In this document: positions 25,128 through 34,968 of the stretch, in pieces
How positions within the stretch are numbered: position 1 is the stretch's first letter
Layout: every line of letters starts with the position of its first letter
Assembly: GCF_019008365.1 (NCBI RefSeq)
Contig: NZ_JAHHUL010000026.1
Span: 1 to 50,459 of the forward strand
DNA length: 50,459 nt
Direction of reading: 5' to 3'
Origin: Phosphitispora fastidiosa
GTDB taxonomy: Bacteria; Bacillota; Thermincolia; Thermincolales; UBA2595
Notes under the pieces: model-generated
What the model was told of the DNA's origin: nothing
Database searches by the model: none
The model's input: the letters and a program-made list of their open reading frames with translations, nothing else
Translations under genes and position numbers: made by a program

Positions 25128-25835
25128 ATGACGCCTAAAATAGTAATAGACCCGGGACATGGCGGGCATGACCCGGGTGCACAGGGCTATGGTCTACAGG
25201 AAAAGAATATTAACCTGGATATAGCTCAGAAAATCAGGAATAAGCTGGTTGATTATGCCGATGTAAGCCTGACAAGGAATGGTGATGTTTTTGTCAGTCT
25301 TTCCGACAGGGCCGCGTTTGCAAACAGGGAGGGTGCGGACCTGTTTGTTTCCGTACATGTTAATGCAGGAGGGGGAACGGGTTTTGAAAGCTACATTTAT
25401 CCTGCAGCTTCCACCGCTTCGCGGGAGATAACGAAAGTTATCCACCGGGCGGCGGCGGACTTTTATGTATCAGCCGGTTTTCTTGATAGAGGGTTTAAAG
25501 AGGCCAATTTTGCCGTATTACGGGAAACAGATATGCCGGCAATTCTGACGGAAAATTTATTTATTGATACAAGGGAGGATGCTGCCCGGCTTCAAGACCC
25601 TTTGTTTCGGGATAAAATTGCTGCGGCAACAGTCAATGGCATCATCAGGGCTCTGCAGCTAGCGCCTCCGCAGCCGGCGCCCCAGCAGCCGGAAGCGCCT
25701 CCCCATTGGGCTGTAGAACACTTTAAGCGCCTTAGGGAGGAGGGCTTGGTAGACAGCAGCCACAACCTGGATGCCCCGATTACCTGGGGGGAATTTTCCG
25801 CAGTAATCTCAAGGCTGCTGGATAAGCTCAGTTAA
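25128..25835 (+). CDS. N-acetylmuramoyl-L-alanine amidase (Amidase_3)
   Basis: 235 aa from ATG 25128 with AAAGGAG eight bases upstream. The zinc amidase motifs are IDPGHGGHDPGAQG (His), LFVSVHVNAGG (His) and LTENLFID (Glu), the CwlD/AmiC layout. A proline-rich linker (PQPAPQQPEAPP) leads to a short C-terminal helical module (HWAVEHFKRLREEGLVD) like half of an S-layer-homology repeat. There is no signal peptide at this start, so export may be by another route or it acts from the mother cell. Cuts the peptide side chain from glycan strands. Confidence 0.9.
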   Translation: MTPKIVIDPGHGGHDPGAQGYGLQEKNINLDIAQKIRNKLVDYADVSLTRNGDVFVSLSDRAAFANREGADLFVSVHVNAGGGTGFESYIYPAASTASREITKVIHRAAADFYVSAGFLDRGFKEANFAVLRETDMPAILTENLFIDTREDAARLQDPLFRDKIAAATVNGIIRALQLAPPQPAPQQPEAPPHWAVEHFKRLREEGLVDSSHNLDAPITWGEFSAVISRLLDKLS

Positions 25836-25836
25836 T

Positions 25837-26166
25837 CTATGCCTGTTCAGTGACTACAGCAGTTCCGCTTACAGTAACCATCAGCATACCTTCCCTGATG
25901 ACCTCGTAATCAAGGTCAACCCCGACCACGGCATTTGCTCCCAGACGCTCAGCTCTTTCGGCCATTTCTCTGATGGCAATTGTCCGGGCATCAACTAGCT
26001 TGGTTTCATAAGCCCCGGAACGACCCCCGACGATGTCGGTGATACTGGCGAAAAGATCCCTGACCACATTTGCCCCCATAATAGCCTCGCCGGCGATAAG
26101 ACCGAGGTAACGGGTGATTTTTTGCCCTTCAATACTGGGTGTAGTTGTAATAATCAAATAAAACAC
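25837..26166 (-). CDS. YbjQ/UPF0145 family protein
   Basis: 109 aa with the family's [17 protein letters not shown] start, [21 protein letters not shown], and [21 protein letters not shown] lies seven bases before the ATG. Members form pentameric beta-structures once described as heavy-metal-binding; the function is unclear. Transcribed towards the amidase gene, with only one base between the two stop codons. Confidence 0.9.
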   Translation of the reverse strand: MFYLIITTTPSIEGQKITRYLGLIAGEAIMGANVVRDLFASITDIVGGRSGAYETKLVDARTIAIREMAERAERLGANAVVGVDLDYEVIREGMLMVTVSGTAVVTEQA

Positions 26167-26241
26167 TCCTTTTTAATATGATTTTTCATATTATTATTTT
26201 ACCATAATTGGAGACCAGGTATGTAGAATGGTTTGTGCTGA

Positions 26242-26270
26242 TTGCGAAAATCGAATAAAAAAGGTATAAT
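26242..26270 (+). promoter_or_regulatory. Sigma-A promoter of the Moco operon
   Basis: TTGCGA (26242-26247), 17-base spacer, TATAAT (26265-26270). It starts a leader transcript that runs into the structured element below. Confidence 0.7.
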
Positions 26271-26289
26271 ATGAAAATAAGAAGATAAT

Positions 26290-26412
26290 AACTCCGAGTT
26301 GGCATGGCCTAAGACCTTCGGGTACGGCCCGTCAACCGTTGCCGGGTAACCGGCAAAGGGTATCGCAGGAAACTGTGATGCCTCCCGTATTTGGAAAGGA
26401 GATGAATGCTGT
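26290..26412 (+). promoter_or_regulatory. Riboswitch-like leader, probably Moco type
   Basis: Compact folded leader: ACTCC near 26291 can pair with GGAG at 26398; inside are a GACC-TTCG-GGT hairpin, GCCGG-GTAA-CCGGC (26341-26354) and CGCAG-GAAA-CTGTG (26364-26377), two of them with GNRA tetraloops. The segments GCCTCCC and GGAAAGGAGATGA resemble my recollection of the conserved parts of the Moco (molybdenum cofactor) RNA motif, and the genes downstream make that cofactor. A terminator follows immediately. The identity of the ligand is an inference from context. Confidence 0.6.
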
Positions 26413-26416
26413 CACG

Positions 26417-26441
26417 ACACCCCTTTCCCAGGGGTGTTTTT
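26417..26441 (+). terminator. Intrinsic terminator of the Moco leader
   Basis: ACACCCCT pairs with AGGGGTGT around TTCCC, followed by TTTT. It lies between the folded leader and the first gene, as expected for control by transcription attenuation. Confidence 0.88.
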
Positions 26442-26470
26442 GCGCATATATATGTTTTTTACAATCAGCA

Positions 26471-26571
26471 GGCTCTGGAAATGACTCATTTGCAGCTAGA
26501 CTCATAACGGCGGCGGTGCAAGGAAAACCTTATACAATACCTCACCATATTTCGCGGTCATTACCAGAGCC
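26471..26571. repeat. 101-bp MITE-like repeat in Moco leader
   Basis: Ends are 15-bp inverted repeats (GGCTCTGGAAATGAC and, reversed, GGCTCTGGTAATGAC). The interior, from GACTCATAACGGCGG to CCTCACCATATT, matches the right arm of the 360-bp palindrome at 14891-15250, so it is a short family member. Confidence 0.75.
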
Positions 26572-26664
26572 TAAGTTAAGAAAAGAACATAAAGTATAAG
26601 CGCAAAACCTTGAATTAAAAGGAAATCGTATTTCCAAAAGACTTAACAAAGGGAGGTAATAGAG

Positions 26665-26844
26665 ATGGACAAAATTCCTGATAAGGTTTTGGAAGCGGTA
26701 AAAGAAGCGGCTCCGGAGGGCAGGATAAGCTGTGCTGCTGCCCATGAGTTAGCAAAAAGGCTGGATGTGGAATTGCTCATGATAGGAAAAGCGGCTGATG
26801 AGCTGAAGATTAAAATAAAAAGCTGCCAGCTGGGGTGTTTCTAG
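26665..26844 (+). CDS. Small conserved-looking protein upstream of moeA, 59 aa
   Basis: ATG with GGGAGG eight bases upstream. The product begins MDKIPDKVLEAVKEAAPEGR, continues with a helix-turn-helix-like stretch ISCAAAHELAKRLDVE and ends KSCQLGCF. Codon use looks like that of a real gene and the moeA start follows after 35 bases. I know no named family with certainty. The helical pattern suggests a tiny winged-helix-like protein; the C-terminal CxxxC could bind metal or be redox-active. Confidence 0.7.
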   Translation: MDKIPDKVLEAVKEAAPEGRISCAAAHELAKRLDVELLMIGKAADELKIKIKSCQLGCF

Positions 26845-26879
26845 CATAAAGCCAAGCTTTTTAAATAATGGAGGTTCCA

Positions 26880-28118
26880 ATGACTGAACTCTTTAAACTT
26901 ACAAGTGTGGCCGAAGCCTGGAAGGCATTTAGGAATAATATCTCCCTCAACGAACCGGCTGAGGAACAGGTGTCTGTTCTCGATTCCCTTGGCAGGGTTC
27001 TGTCCCGGGATATTGTTTCCGGGATTGATGTTCCGGGCTTCACTCGTTCCACCATGGATGGTTTTGCTGTCAGGGCCGCCGATACCTTTGGAGCTGCTGA
27101 AGCTATGCCTGCCATGCTGGAGGTTTCCGGTGAGGTTATGATGGGGGAAGCAGCCCGGACCGGTCTGGAACCCGGGCACGCAGTGAGGATAGCAACCGGA
27201 GGAATGCTGCCAGATGGCGCTGATGCTGTTGTTATGGTGGAATACACCGAAGAACTGGACAGTGCGACTATCTTGGTCGTGCGGCCCGTTGCACCGGGAG
27301 AGAATGTGGTTCAAAAGGGAGAGGACATCAGAGAAGGTCAGGTTCTGGTAAAAGCCGGGACTGTTATCAGGCCTCAGGAAATGGGCGGGCTGGCCGGCAT
27401 CGGGATTGTATCCTGCCATGTTGCCCGCAAACCGCGGGTAGGCATTTTGTCAACCGGTGACGAGATTGTGGAACCTGATAGGACACCGGGCCCCGGACAG
27501 GTCAGGGATATTAATTCATACGCTATTGCCGGACTCGTGACTGAGGCCGGTGGACAGGCGATAAACTATGGCATTATCAGGGACGATTTTGCCAGCCTTG
27601 AGGAGACCGTGAAAAAGGCGGTAGCAGAAACCGATATTGTTGTTGTCTCTGGGGGCAGCTCAGTAGGGACCAGGGATGTTACTTCCCGGGTGCTTGATAC
27701 CATTGGCAAACCGGGTGTCCTGGTTCACGGCGTCTCGGTGAAACCGGGTAAACCGACCATCCTTGGGGTGGTCAATAATAGGCCGGTTCTGGGACTGCCC
27801 GGTCATCCTGCTTCAGCAATGGTTTTAGCCGATATATTCCTGGTTCCTCTGGTGAGAGCCTTGCTGGGCCTGGATTTTACCTCCCCGGAACGCAGGACGG
27901 TGCGGGCCCTGATGGGCAGGAGTATGGCTTCAGCCAGCGGACGGCTGGACTATATCAGGGTGGCCCTGAAAGACGAAAACGGGGGGCTTAGAGCTGAGCC
28001 TGTTCTGGGTAAATCGGGCCTGATAATGACAATGGTTAAGGCTGATGGGGTAGTGATTGTTCCTATGGCTAAAGAAGGGCTCGAAACTGGAGAAGAGGTA
28101 AAGGTAATTCTGTTTTAA
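26880..28118 (+). CDS. moeA: Molybdopterin molybdenumtransferase MoeA
   Basis: 412 aa from ATG 26880, five bases after GGAGG (an in-frame ATG at 26868 lies before the ribosome binding site). Family motifs: STMDGFAVRA, GGMLPDGADAVVMVE, GENVVQKGEDI, LSTGDEIVEP, VSGGSSVGTRD and VKPGKPTILG. MoeA inserts molybdate (or tungstate) into adenylated molybdopterin. First large gene of the cofactor operon, followed by a second MoeA-type gene. Confidence 0.95.
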   Translation: MTELFKLTSVAEAWKAFRNNISLNEPAEEQVSVLDSLGRVLSRDIVSGIDVPGFTRSTMDGFAVRAADTFGAAEAMPAMLEVSGEVMMGEAARTGLEPGHAVRIATGGMLPDGADAVVMVEYTEELDSATILVVRPVAPGENVVQKGEDIREGQVLVKAGTVIRPQEMGGLAGIGIVSCHVARKPRVGILSTGDEIVEPDRTPGPGQVRDINSYAIAGLVTEAGGQAINYGIIRDDFASLEETVKKAVAETDIVVVSGGSSVGTRDVTSRVLDTIGKPGVLVHGVSVKPGKPTILGVVNNRPVLGLPGHPASAMVLADIFLVPLVRALLGLDFTSPERRTVRALMGRSMASASGRLDYIRVALKDENGGLRAEPVLGKSGLIMTMVKADGVVIVPMAKEGLETGEEVKVILF

Positions 28119-28155
28119 GGCCGTATTGGTTTGAGTTTTTCGAATTCTGTTTGGG

Positions 28156-30096
28156 TTGGTGAAAATATTGGTGAAACGAAATGTCTATTTGGATAATACT
28201 CCTCTGGAGGAGGCTGTTGGCAAGTACTCAGAGAGGCTCAGTGAATTGGACGCCCTGAAACCGCTGCCCGGTGAACTTATAGCTGTGGATGAGGCCCAGG
28301 GGCGCGTCACTGCTGAGCCGGTCTTTGCACAGGTATCATCACCTCACTACCATGCCTGTGCTATGGATGGGATGGCAGTAAAGGCTGAAAATACATTTAA
28401 GGCTGGCGAAACCAACCCTGTAAGGCTCAAGGTTGGTTCAAGGGCATTTCCGGTGGACACCGGGGATCCGCTGCCCGAAGGCTGTGATGCCGTGATTATG
28501 ATTGAACAGGTGCATTTTGCTGCTGACGGTGAAATCGAAATTATTGCGGCAGCAGCTCCCTGGCAGCATGTCCGGCCCCTTGGTGAGGATATTGTGGCAA
28601 CAGAAATGATTGTTCCGGCAAATCATGTACTCCGTTCTATGGATATCGGAGGGATTCTTGCCGGAGGGGTGACTGAAGTTAAGGTCCACAGGCAGCCGGT
28701 GGTTACCGTAATGCCTACCGGGACTGAGTTGGTTCAACCAGGGACAGACCTGAAAAAAGGAGATATCATAGAGTATAATTCCAGGATCATCGGGGGACTG
28801 GTCCGCGAATGGGGCGGACAGGCTGTGCGGACCGCCATCAATGCTGATGAATATGATATTTTAAAAGAACAAATCCGGAATGCAGTTGAGCAGTCAGATA
28901 TAGTTGTTGTCAATGCAGGTTCCTCGGCGGGTTCGGAGGATTTCACCTCTGCAATTATAAGAGAACTGGGAGAAGTTGTGGTCCACGGGGTTGCAATAAA
29001 GCCCGGTAAACCTGTCGTACTCGGAGTTATTAGTGGTAAACCGGTATTGGGTATACCGGGCTACCCGGTGTCAGCAATACTTGATTGTGAGCTATTTTTA
29101 AGACCGGTAATTGCAGCAAAAGCGGGGATTTCCATAGTTGGCAGGCCGGTGATGAATGCCTCCCTGTCACGCAAGCTTGTTTCTCCCCAGGGAGTGGACG
29201 AGTTTGTCCGGGTAAAATTGGGCCGGGTTGGTGAAAAGGTGATTGCCACCCCGATTTCCCGCGGGGCAGGGGTGTTGACTTCTCTGATCAGAGCTGATGG
29301 AATCCTGAAAATCCCCAGGTTTATGGAGGGACATGATGCCGGTAGTGAAGTGGAAGTAGAACTTCTGAGGGACAAAAATGAGATTGAAAATACTATGGTT
29401 ATTATAGGCAGCCATGATGTATCTCTCGATATTCTCGGTAATTCCCTGAGGCAGATGTATCCCGGACGGAGCCTTTCTTCAGCCCATGTAGGCAGTCTTG
29501 GCGGTCTTTTGGCCTTAAGACGCGGGGAAGCACATCTGGCAGGTGTTCATCTCCTGGATGAGGCTACTGGGGAGTATAATGCTGCCTATGTGGAAAAATT
29601 ACTGGCCGGAGTTCCAGTGATACTAATCAACCTGGTATACAGGGAGCAGGGTTTTATGGTGCCCCGCGGGAACCCGCGCAGTGTGCGCAGCTTTGTTGAC
29701 CTGGCACGGCCCAATATGAGGTTTATCAACCGGCAGAAGGGCGCGGGAACCAGAATCCTGCTGGATTATTACCTGAAAAAAGAGGGGGTTGACCCTGAGG
29801 ATATCGAAGGATACGACAGGGAGGATTACACCCATATGGCTGTTGCCGCAGCCGTTGCCGGGGGCAGCGCTGACGTCGGACTCGGCATAAGGGCTGCCGC
29901 CAATGCCCTGAAGCTGGATTTTGTTCCGGTAACCGAGGAGAGGTATGACTTGGTTATTCCACAGGCACACTGGGATACCGATCATATCAAAAGTCTGCTG
30001 GGTGTCCTCAATGACCCCGATTTCCGGACTGCAGTGGAGGGCCTGGGCGGATACAGCACCCGAGCCATGGGGCAGGAGGTTTATCGGAGAGACTAA
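28156..30096 (+). CDS. MoeA fused to PBP-like domain
   Basis: Up to 646 aa. Residues ~10-410 repeat the MoeA fold (CAMDGMAVKAENT, LPEGCDAVIMIEQ, MPTGTELVQPG, NAGSSAGSED, KPGKPVVLG). Residues ~420-646 are a periplasmic-binding-protein-like domain (IIGSHDVSLDILG, INRQKGAGTRILLDYY, GGSADVGLGIRAAA) as found in molybdate-responsive regulators and in MoeA-LysR-type fusions of clostridia. It may sense oxyanion or cofactor load. Such second MoeA proteins are common where both Mo and W enzymes are made. The real start may be the GTG at 28171, giving MKRNVYLDNTPL. Confidence 0.92.
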   Translation: MVKILVKRNVYLDNTPLEEAVGKYSERLSELDALKPLPGELIAVDEAQGRVTAEPVFAQVSSPHYHACAMDGMAVKAENTFKAGETNPVRLKVGSRAFPVDTGDPLPEGCDAVIMIEQVHFAADGEIEIIAAAAPWQHVRPLGEDIVATEMIVPANHVLRSMDIGGILAGGVTEVKVHRQPVVTVMPTGTELVQPGTDLKKGDIIEYNSRIIGGLVREWGGQAVRTAINADEYDILKEQIRNAVEQSDIVVVNAGSSAGSEDFTSAIIRELGEVVVHGVAIKPGKPVVLGVISGKPVLGIPGYPVSAILDCELFLRPVIAAKAGISIVGRPVMNASLSRKLVSPQGVDEFVRVKLGRVGEKVIATPISRGAGVLTSLIRADGILKIPRFMEGHDAGSEVEVELLRDKNEIENTMVIIGSHDVSLDILGNSLRQMYPGRSLSSAHVGSLGGLLALRRGEAHLAGVHLLDEATGEYNAAYVEKLLAGVPVILINLVYREQGFMVPRGNPRSVRSFVDLARPNMRFINRQKGAGTRILLDYYLKKEGVDPEDIEGYDREDYTHMAVAAAVAGGSADVGLGIRAAANALKLDFVPVTEERYDLVIPQAHWDTDHIKSLLGVLNDPDFRTAVEGLGGYSTRAMGQEVYRRD

Positions 30097-30136
30097 GGGT
30101 GTTCTCACCTGAGCTGAGCTGGGAAGGATGATCCGA

Positions 30137-31114
30137 ATGAATGATGCATTTCACCGTAAAATTAATTATCTTAGGATATCTGTTACCGACAGGTGTAATC
30201 TCAGGTGTGTGTACTGTATGCCTGAAGAGGGTGTTGAGCTGATAAACCACGAGGAAATTCTGAGCCTTGAGGAAATTATCAGAGTGATTAACAGTGCGGT
30301 CATGGCAGGAATCAGGAAAATCCGCTTTACCGGAGGGGAACCGCTGGTGCGTAAGGGAATTTCGTCACTTATTGAGAGGGTTAACGATATTCCTGAAATT
30401 GATGATATTGCCCTGACCACTAATGGAATTCTACTGCCCATAATGGCTGCAGAACTGAGGAAAGCCGGATTGAGGAGGGTAAATATCAGCCTGGATACCC
30501 TCGTGCCAGAAAAATTCCGCCGGATTACCAGGGGAGGCAGGCTTAGTGATGCTTGGCTGGGTGTGGAGACTGCTCTTGAAGCCGGGTTTGACCCTGTTAA
30601 AATAAATACAGTAGTTATTCGCGGCTTCAATGAAGAGGAAGTATATGACTTTGCCGAGCTGACTACTAAAATGCCGCTCAATGTCCGTTTCATTGAACTG
30701 ATGCCAATTGGTGTAAGTGATTTAAGGGACCGGAAAAGCTTTGTATCGACTACTGAATTGATTAAGATACTGCAGAACCGGCATGAGCTGGTTCCTGAAA
30801 AGGTTGCCGGGAACGGGCCGGCGAAATCTTACAGGATACCGGGCGCTATGGGGACCATAGGCTTTATCAGCCCTATCAGCAATCATTTCTGTGCTGACTG
30901 TAATAGGCTGCGCCTTACTGCTGAAGGTCAGCTGCGCCCGTGCCTGCAGTCTCCGCAGGAGATTGATCTGAAAACTCCCCTAAGGGAGGGGGCTTCACCT
31001 GAGCAATTGGCTGATGTCATCCGGTTTGCTATCAGCAGCAAACCGGAAAAGCATAATATGGAGCAGGCAGGCTGGGCCGGAAACAGGCGCTGGATGACCC
31101 AGATCGGCGGCTGA
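30137..31114 (+). CDS. moaA: GTP 3',8-cyclase MoaA
   Basis: 325 aa radical-SAM enzyme for the first step of molybdopterin synthesis. N-terminal cluster CNLRCVYC, FTGGEPLVRKG, C-terminal second cluster FCADCNRLRLT with RPCL, and the functional C-terminal GG. I prefer ATG 30137 because AAGGA ends eight bases upstream and directly abuts the earlier ATG at 30128. The stop codon lies in the first unit of a 16-bp tandem repeat. Confidence 0.95.
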   Translation: MNDAFHRKINYLRISVTDRCNLRCVYCMPEEGVELINHEEILSLEEIIRVINSAVMAGIRKIRFTGGEPLVRKGISSLIERVNDIPEIDDIALTTNGILLPIMAAELRKAGLRRVNISLDTLVPEKFRRITRGGRLSDAWLGVETALEAGFDPVKINTVVIRGFNEEEVYDFAELTTKMPLNVRFIELMPIGVSDLRDRKSFVSTTELIKILQNRHELVPEKVAGNGPAKSYRIPGAMGTIGFISPISNHFCADCNRLRLTAEGQLRPCLQSPQEIDLKTPLREGASPEQLADVIRFAISSKPEKHNMEQAGWAGNRRWMTQIGG

Positions 31115-31159
31115 AAAGGGGTGCGGCTGAAAAGGGGCGCGGCTGAAAAGGGGCGCGGC
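31112..31159 (+). repeat. Three 16-bp tandem repeats after moaA
   Basis: Three units of TGAAAAGGGGYGCGGC at 31112, 31128 and 31144. The first TGA is the moaA stop codon, so each repeat carries a copy of it. Probably slipped-strand duplication. Confidence 0.95.
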
Positions 31160-31205
31160 TAAACAGTGATGTGGTTGATGGTGTGACAGACAGGAGTGAA
31201 TTTTA

Positions 31206-31709
31206 TTGAGTGAAATGACCCATTTTAATAAGGATGGACGGGCCAGGATGGTAGATGTGACTGCTAAAAATGACACCATACGGGTTGCGGTTGCCAGAGG
31301 GGAAGTCAGAATGAAACCGGAAACCCTGAAGGCTGTCAGGGAAGGCGGGATTGCCAAGGGTGATGTCCTGGCGGTGGCTCAGGTCGCCGGGATTTTGGCT
31401 GCCAAAAAGACAGGTGACCTCATTCCTATGTGTCACCCGCTGTTTATAACAGGAGCAGATTTGAAGTTTAGACCTGATGAAGCCGGGTCCAGGGTAGAGA
31501 TTCAGGCCACGGTCCGGACAACCGGCAAAACGGGTGTGGAAATGGAGGCCTTGACTGCGGTCTCTGTGGCTGGGCTGACCATTTACGATATGTGTAAAGC
31601 CATAGATAAGGATATGGTGATTGGAGCGGTCAGGCTGGTGGAAAAAACCGGTGGTAAAAGCGGCCGGTATGGAAGGGAAGGAGAAGAGAAATGGGTGGAA
31701 AAATTATAG
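31206..31709 (+). CDS. moaC: Cyclic pyranopterin monophosphate synthase MoaC
   Basis: 167 aa with the active-site stretches [23 protein letters not shown] and the conserved [10 protein letters not shown]. Works right after MoaA to form cyclic pyranopterin monophosphate. Start is the TTG at 31206 or ATG 31215. Overlaps the next gene by 19 bases. Confidence 0.95.
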   Translation: MSEMTHFNKDGRARMVDVTAKNDTIRVAVARGEVRMKPETLKAVREGGIAKGDVLAVAQVAGILAAKKTGDLIPMCHPLFITGADLKFRPDEAGSRVEIQATVRTTGKTGVEMEALTAVSVAGLTIYDMCKAIDKDMVIGAVRLVEKTGGKSGRYGREGEEKWVEKL

Positions 31710-32125
31710 CTGTCTGTACCAGTGAAAAAAAGGGCATGCGGAAAAAGAATATCGGTGAGGGAATATTAAGACCTGACCACGGGCTTGAGGGTGATGCCCA
31801 TGCAGGGGACTGGCACCGCCAGGTAAGCCTGCTGGCTTTAGAAAGCATCGAGAAAATGCGGGCTAAGGGATTGGATGTAAATCCCGGTGACTTTGCTGAA
31901 AATCTTACCACAGAGGGGCTGGTTCTGGTTGACCTGCCTGTGGGGACAAAACTCAGGATTGGCAGTGAGGCCCTGGGGGAGGTCACTCAGATTGGCAAGG
32001 TGTGCCATGACAGGTGTGCCATCTATTACCAGGCAGGTGATTGTGTAATGCCCAAGGAAGGGATTTTCATCAAGGTTCTCACGGGAGGCCTGGTAAAAGT
32101 TGGAGATGCCGTGGAGTTAGCATAA
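31691..32125 (+). CDS. MOSC-domain protein
   Basis: 144 aa; [49 protein letters not shown] and a Cys near 104 are typical of stand-alone MOSC proteins, which bind sulfur or selenium and molybdopterin-type ligands. It sits inside the cofactor operon and may add sulfur to the cofactor or to a Mo enzyme. GGAAGGAGAAG precedes the ATG inside moaC. Confidence 0.92.
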   Translation: MGGKIIAVCTSEKKGMRKKNIGEGILRPDHGLEGDAHAGDWHRQVSLLALESIEKMRAKGLDVNPGDFAENLTTEGLVLVDLPVGTKLRIGSEALGEVTQIGKVCHDRCAIYYQAGDCVMPKEGIFIKVLTGGLVKVGDAVELA

Positions 32126-32140
32126 CAGGGGGGATTGTTT

Positions 32141-32629
32141 ATGTATAAAGTGGGAATTATCACAGCCAGTGACAAAGGCAGCCGGGGTGAGCGGGAAGAT
32201 ATCAGCGCCGGTGTGATCCGGGAAGAAGTTGCCAGAATAAACGGAGAGGTCCTGGAATACATAGTAGTCCCAGATGAATGTGAAACAATAAAGGATAAAC
32301 TGATTGAATTTGCTGATGTAAAAAAACTTGATCTTATATTTACCACCGGGGGAACCGGGTTCAGCCCCAGAGATGTTACCCCTGAGGCAACTCTTACGGT
32401 TGTTGACCGGATGGTTCCGGGAATACCTGAACTAATGCGCCGGGAGGGGTACAAGGTAACTCCAAGAGCTGTTCTCTCAAGGGCCGCAGCCGGAATCAGA
32501 AAACAGACTCTGATCATAAATCTTCCCGGCAGTCCCAAGGCTGTACGGGAAAACCTGGGATGGATCCTGGAGTGCTTGCCCCATGGTTTGGATATACTCA
32601 AGGGGACAGATTCGGAGTGTGCCCGGTAG
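32141..32629 (+). CDS. mogA: Molybdopterin adenylyltransferase (MogA/MoaB)
   Basis: 162 aa from ATG 32141 with GGGGGG eight bases upstream. The MoCF fold is shown by GIITASDKGSRGERED, FTTGGTGFSPRDVTPEAT and NLPGSPKAV. It adenylates molybdopterin before MoeA inserts the metal. Last gene of the operon; moaD, moaE and moeB are not in this window. Confidence 0.93.
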   Translation: MYKVGIITASDKGSRGEREDISAGVIREEVARINGEVLEYIVVPDECETIKDKLIEFADVKKLDLIFTTGGTGFSPRDVTPEATLTVVDRMVPGIPELMRREGYKVTPRAVLSRAAAGIRKQTLIINLPGSPKAVRENLGWILECLPHGLDILKGTDSECAR

Positions 32630-32851
32630 TGGTTATTTACCTAATAAGGGTTGTCAAAATTTCAGAAAAGCACGGGAATAAATGTATAAATCTATCTCAA
32701 AATGGAAATTAATATTGTGTAGGAATTTAATTGGATTTTAAGGAGAAATTCAATTTAAAGAAATTAAATGATAATGCAAGAAAAATAAGGTAAGATTAAC
32801 GTAAAATGAGATTTTGGACTAAAACACTGTAATTTTGACGATTACAGGAAG

Positions 32852-32880
32852 TTGATTTTCCAATTCTCATTTTATATTAT
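32852..32880 (+). promoter_or_regulatory. Sigma-A promoter of groESL
   Basis: TTGATT (32852-32857), 17-base spacer, TATTAT (32875-32880), ten bases before the CIRCE operator. The rest of the 32630-32850 gap is A/T-rich with no gene. Confidence 0.65.
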
Positions 32881-32890
32881 AAATAGTGTA

Positions 32891-32917
32891 TTAGCACTCG
32901 ACTCTGTTGAGTGCTAA
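32891..32917 (+). promoter_or_regulatory. CIRCE operator (HrcA site)
   Basis: TTAGCACTC, nine-base spacer GACTCTGTT, GAGTGCTAA: a perfect match to the CIRCE consensus. HrcA should repress groESL here under normal temperature. Confidence 0.97.
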
Positions 32918-32958
32918 CAAAAAAGAAAATACTTAAATCCAATAAAGGAGGGGTCGTC

Positions 32959-33246
32959 ATGAATGTAAAACCTTTGGGTGACAGAATCTTAGTAAAACCT
33001 TTGGCTGCTGAGGAGAAAACCGCAAGTGGGATAGTACTTCCCGATACCGCCAAGGAAAAACCACAGCAGGGGGAGGTCCTGGCAGTAGGAAGCGGCAGGC
33101 TTCTGGAAAATGGTCAGAAAGTAGACCTGGAGGTTAAGGTCGGTGACAAGGTTATCTATTCCAAGTATGCCGGCAATGAAATCAAGATTGATGGTGAAGA
33201 ATGCATGATCATGAATGAACGAGACATTCTGGCAATCGTTGAATAA
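32959..33246 (+). CDS. groES: Co-chaperonin GroES
   Basis: 95 aa from ATG 32959 with AAAGGAGGGG upstream (a longer frame from 32911 starts within CIRCE and is not real). Starts [15 protein letters not shown], has the mobile loop around [20 protein letters not shown], and ends with the [17 protein letters not shown] strand. Forms the lid of the GroEL cage. Confidence 0.97.
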   Translation: MNVKPLGDRILVKPLAAEEKTASGIVLPDTAKEKPQQGEVLAVGSGRLLENGQKVDLEVKVGDKVIYSKYAGNEIKIDGEECMIMNERDILAIVE

Positions 33247-33297
33247 CAATTCAAACGCAGATTGTTAAATTAAGGAATCCAAGTTCGAGGAGGTTGA

Positions 33298-34929
<1,632 letters not shown>

Positions 34930-34968
34930 AAAAAAAGCCCTCACAATTATGTGGGGGCTTTTTTTTTA
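34930..34968. terminator. Bidirectional terminator, groEL and HEAT gene
   Basis: AAAAAAAAAGCCCTCACA, loop ATTAT and GTGGGGGCTTTTTTTTT, with A- and T-runs on both sides; it serves the two convergent genes and reaches the stop codon of the HEAT-repeat gene. Confidence 0.95.
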
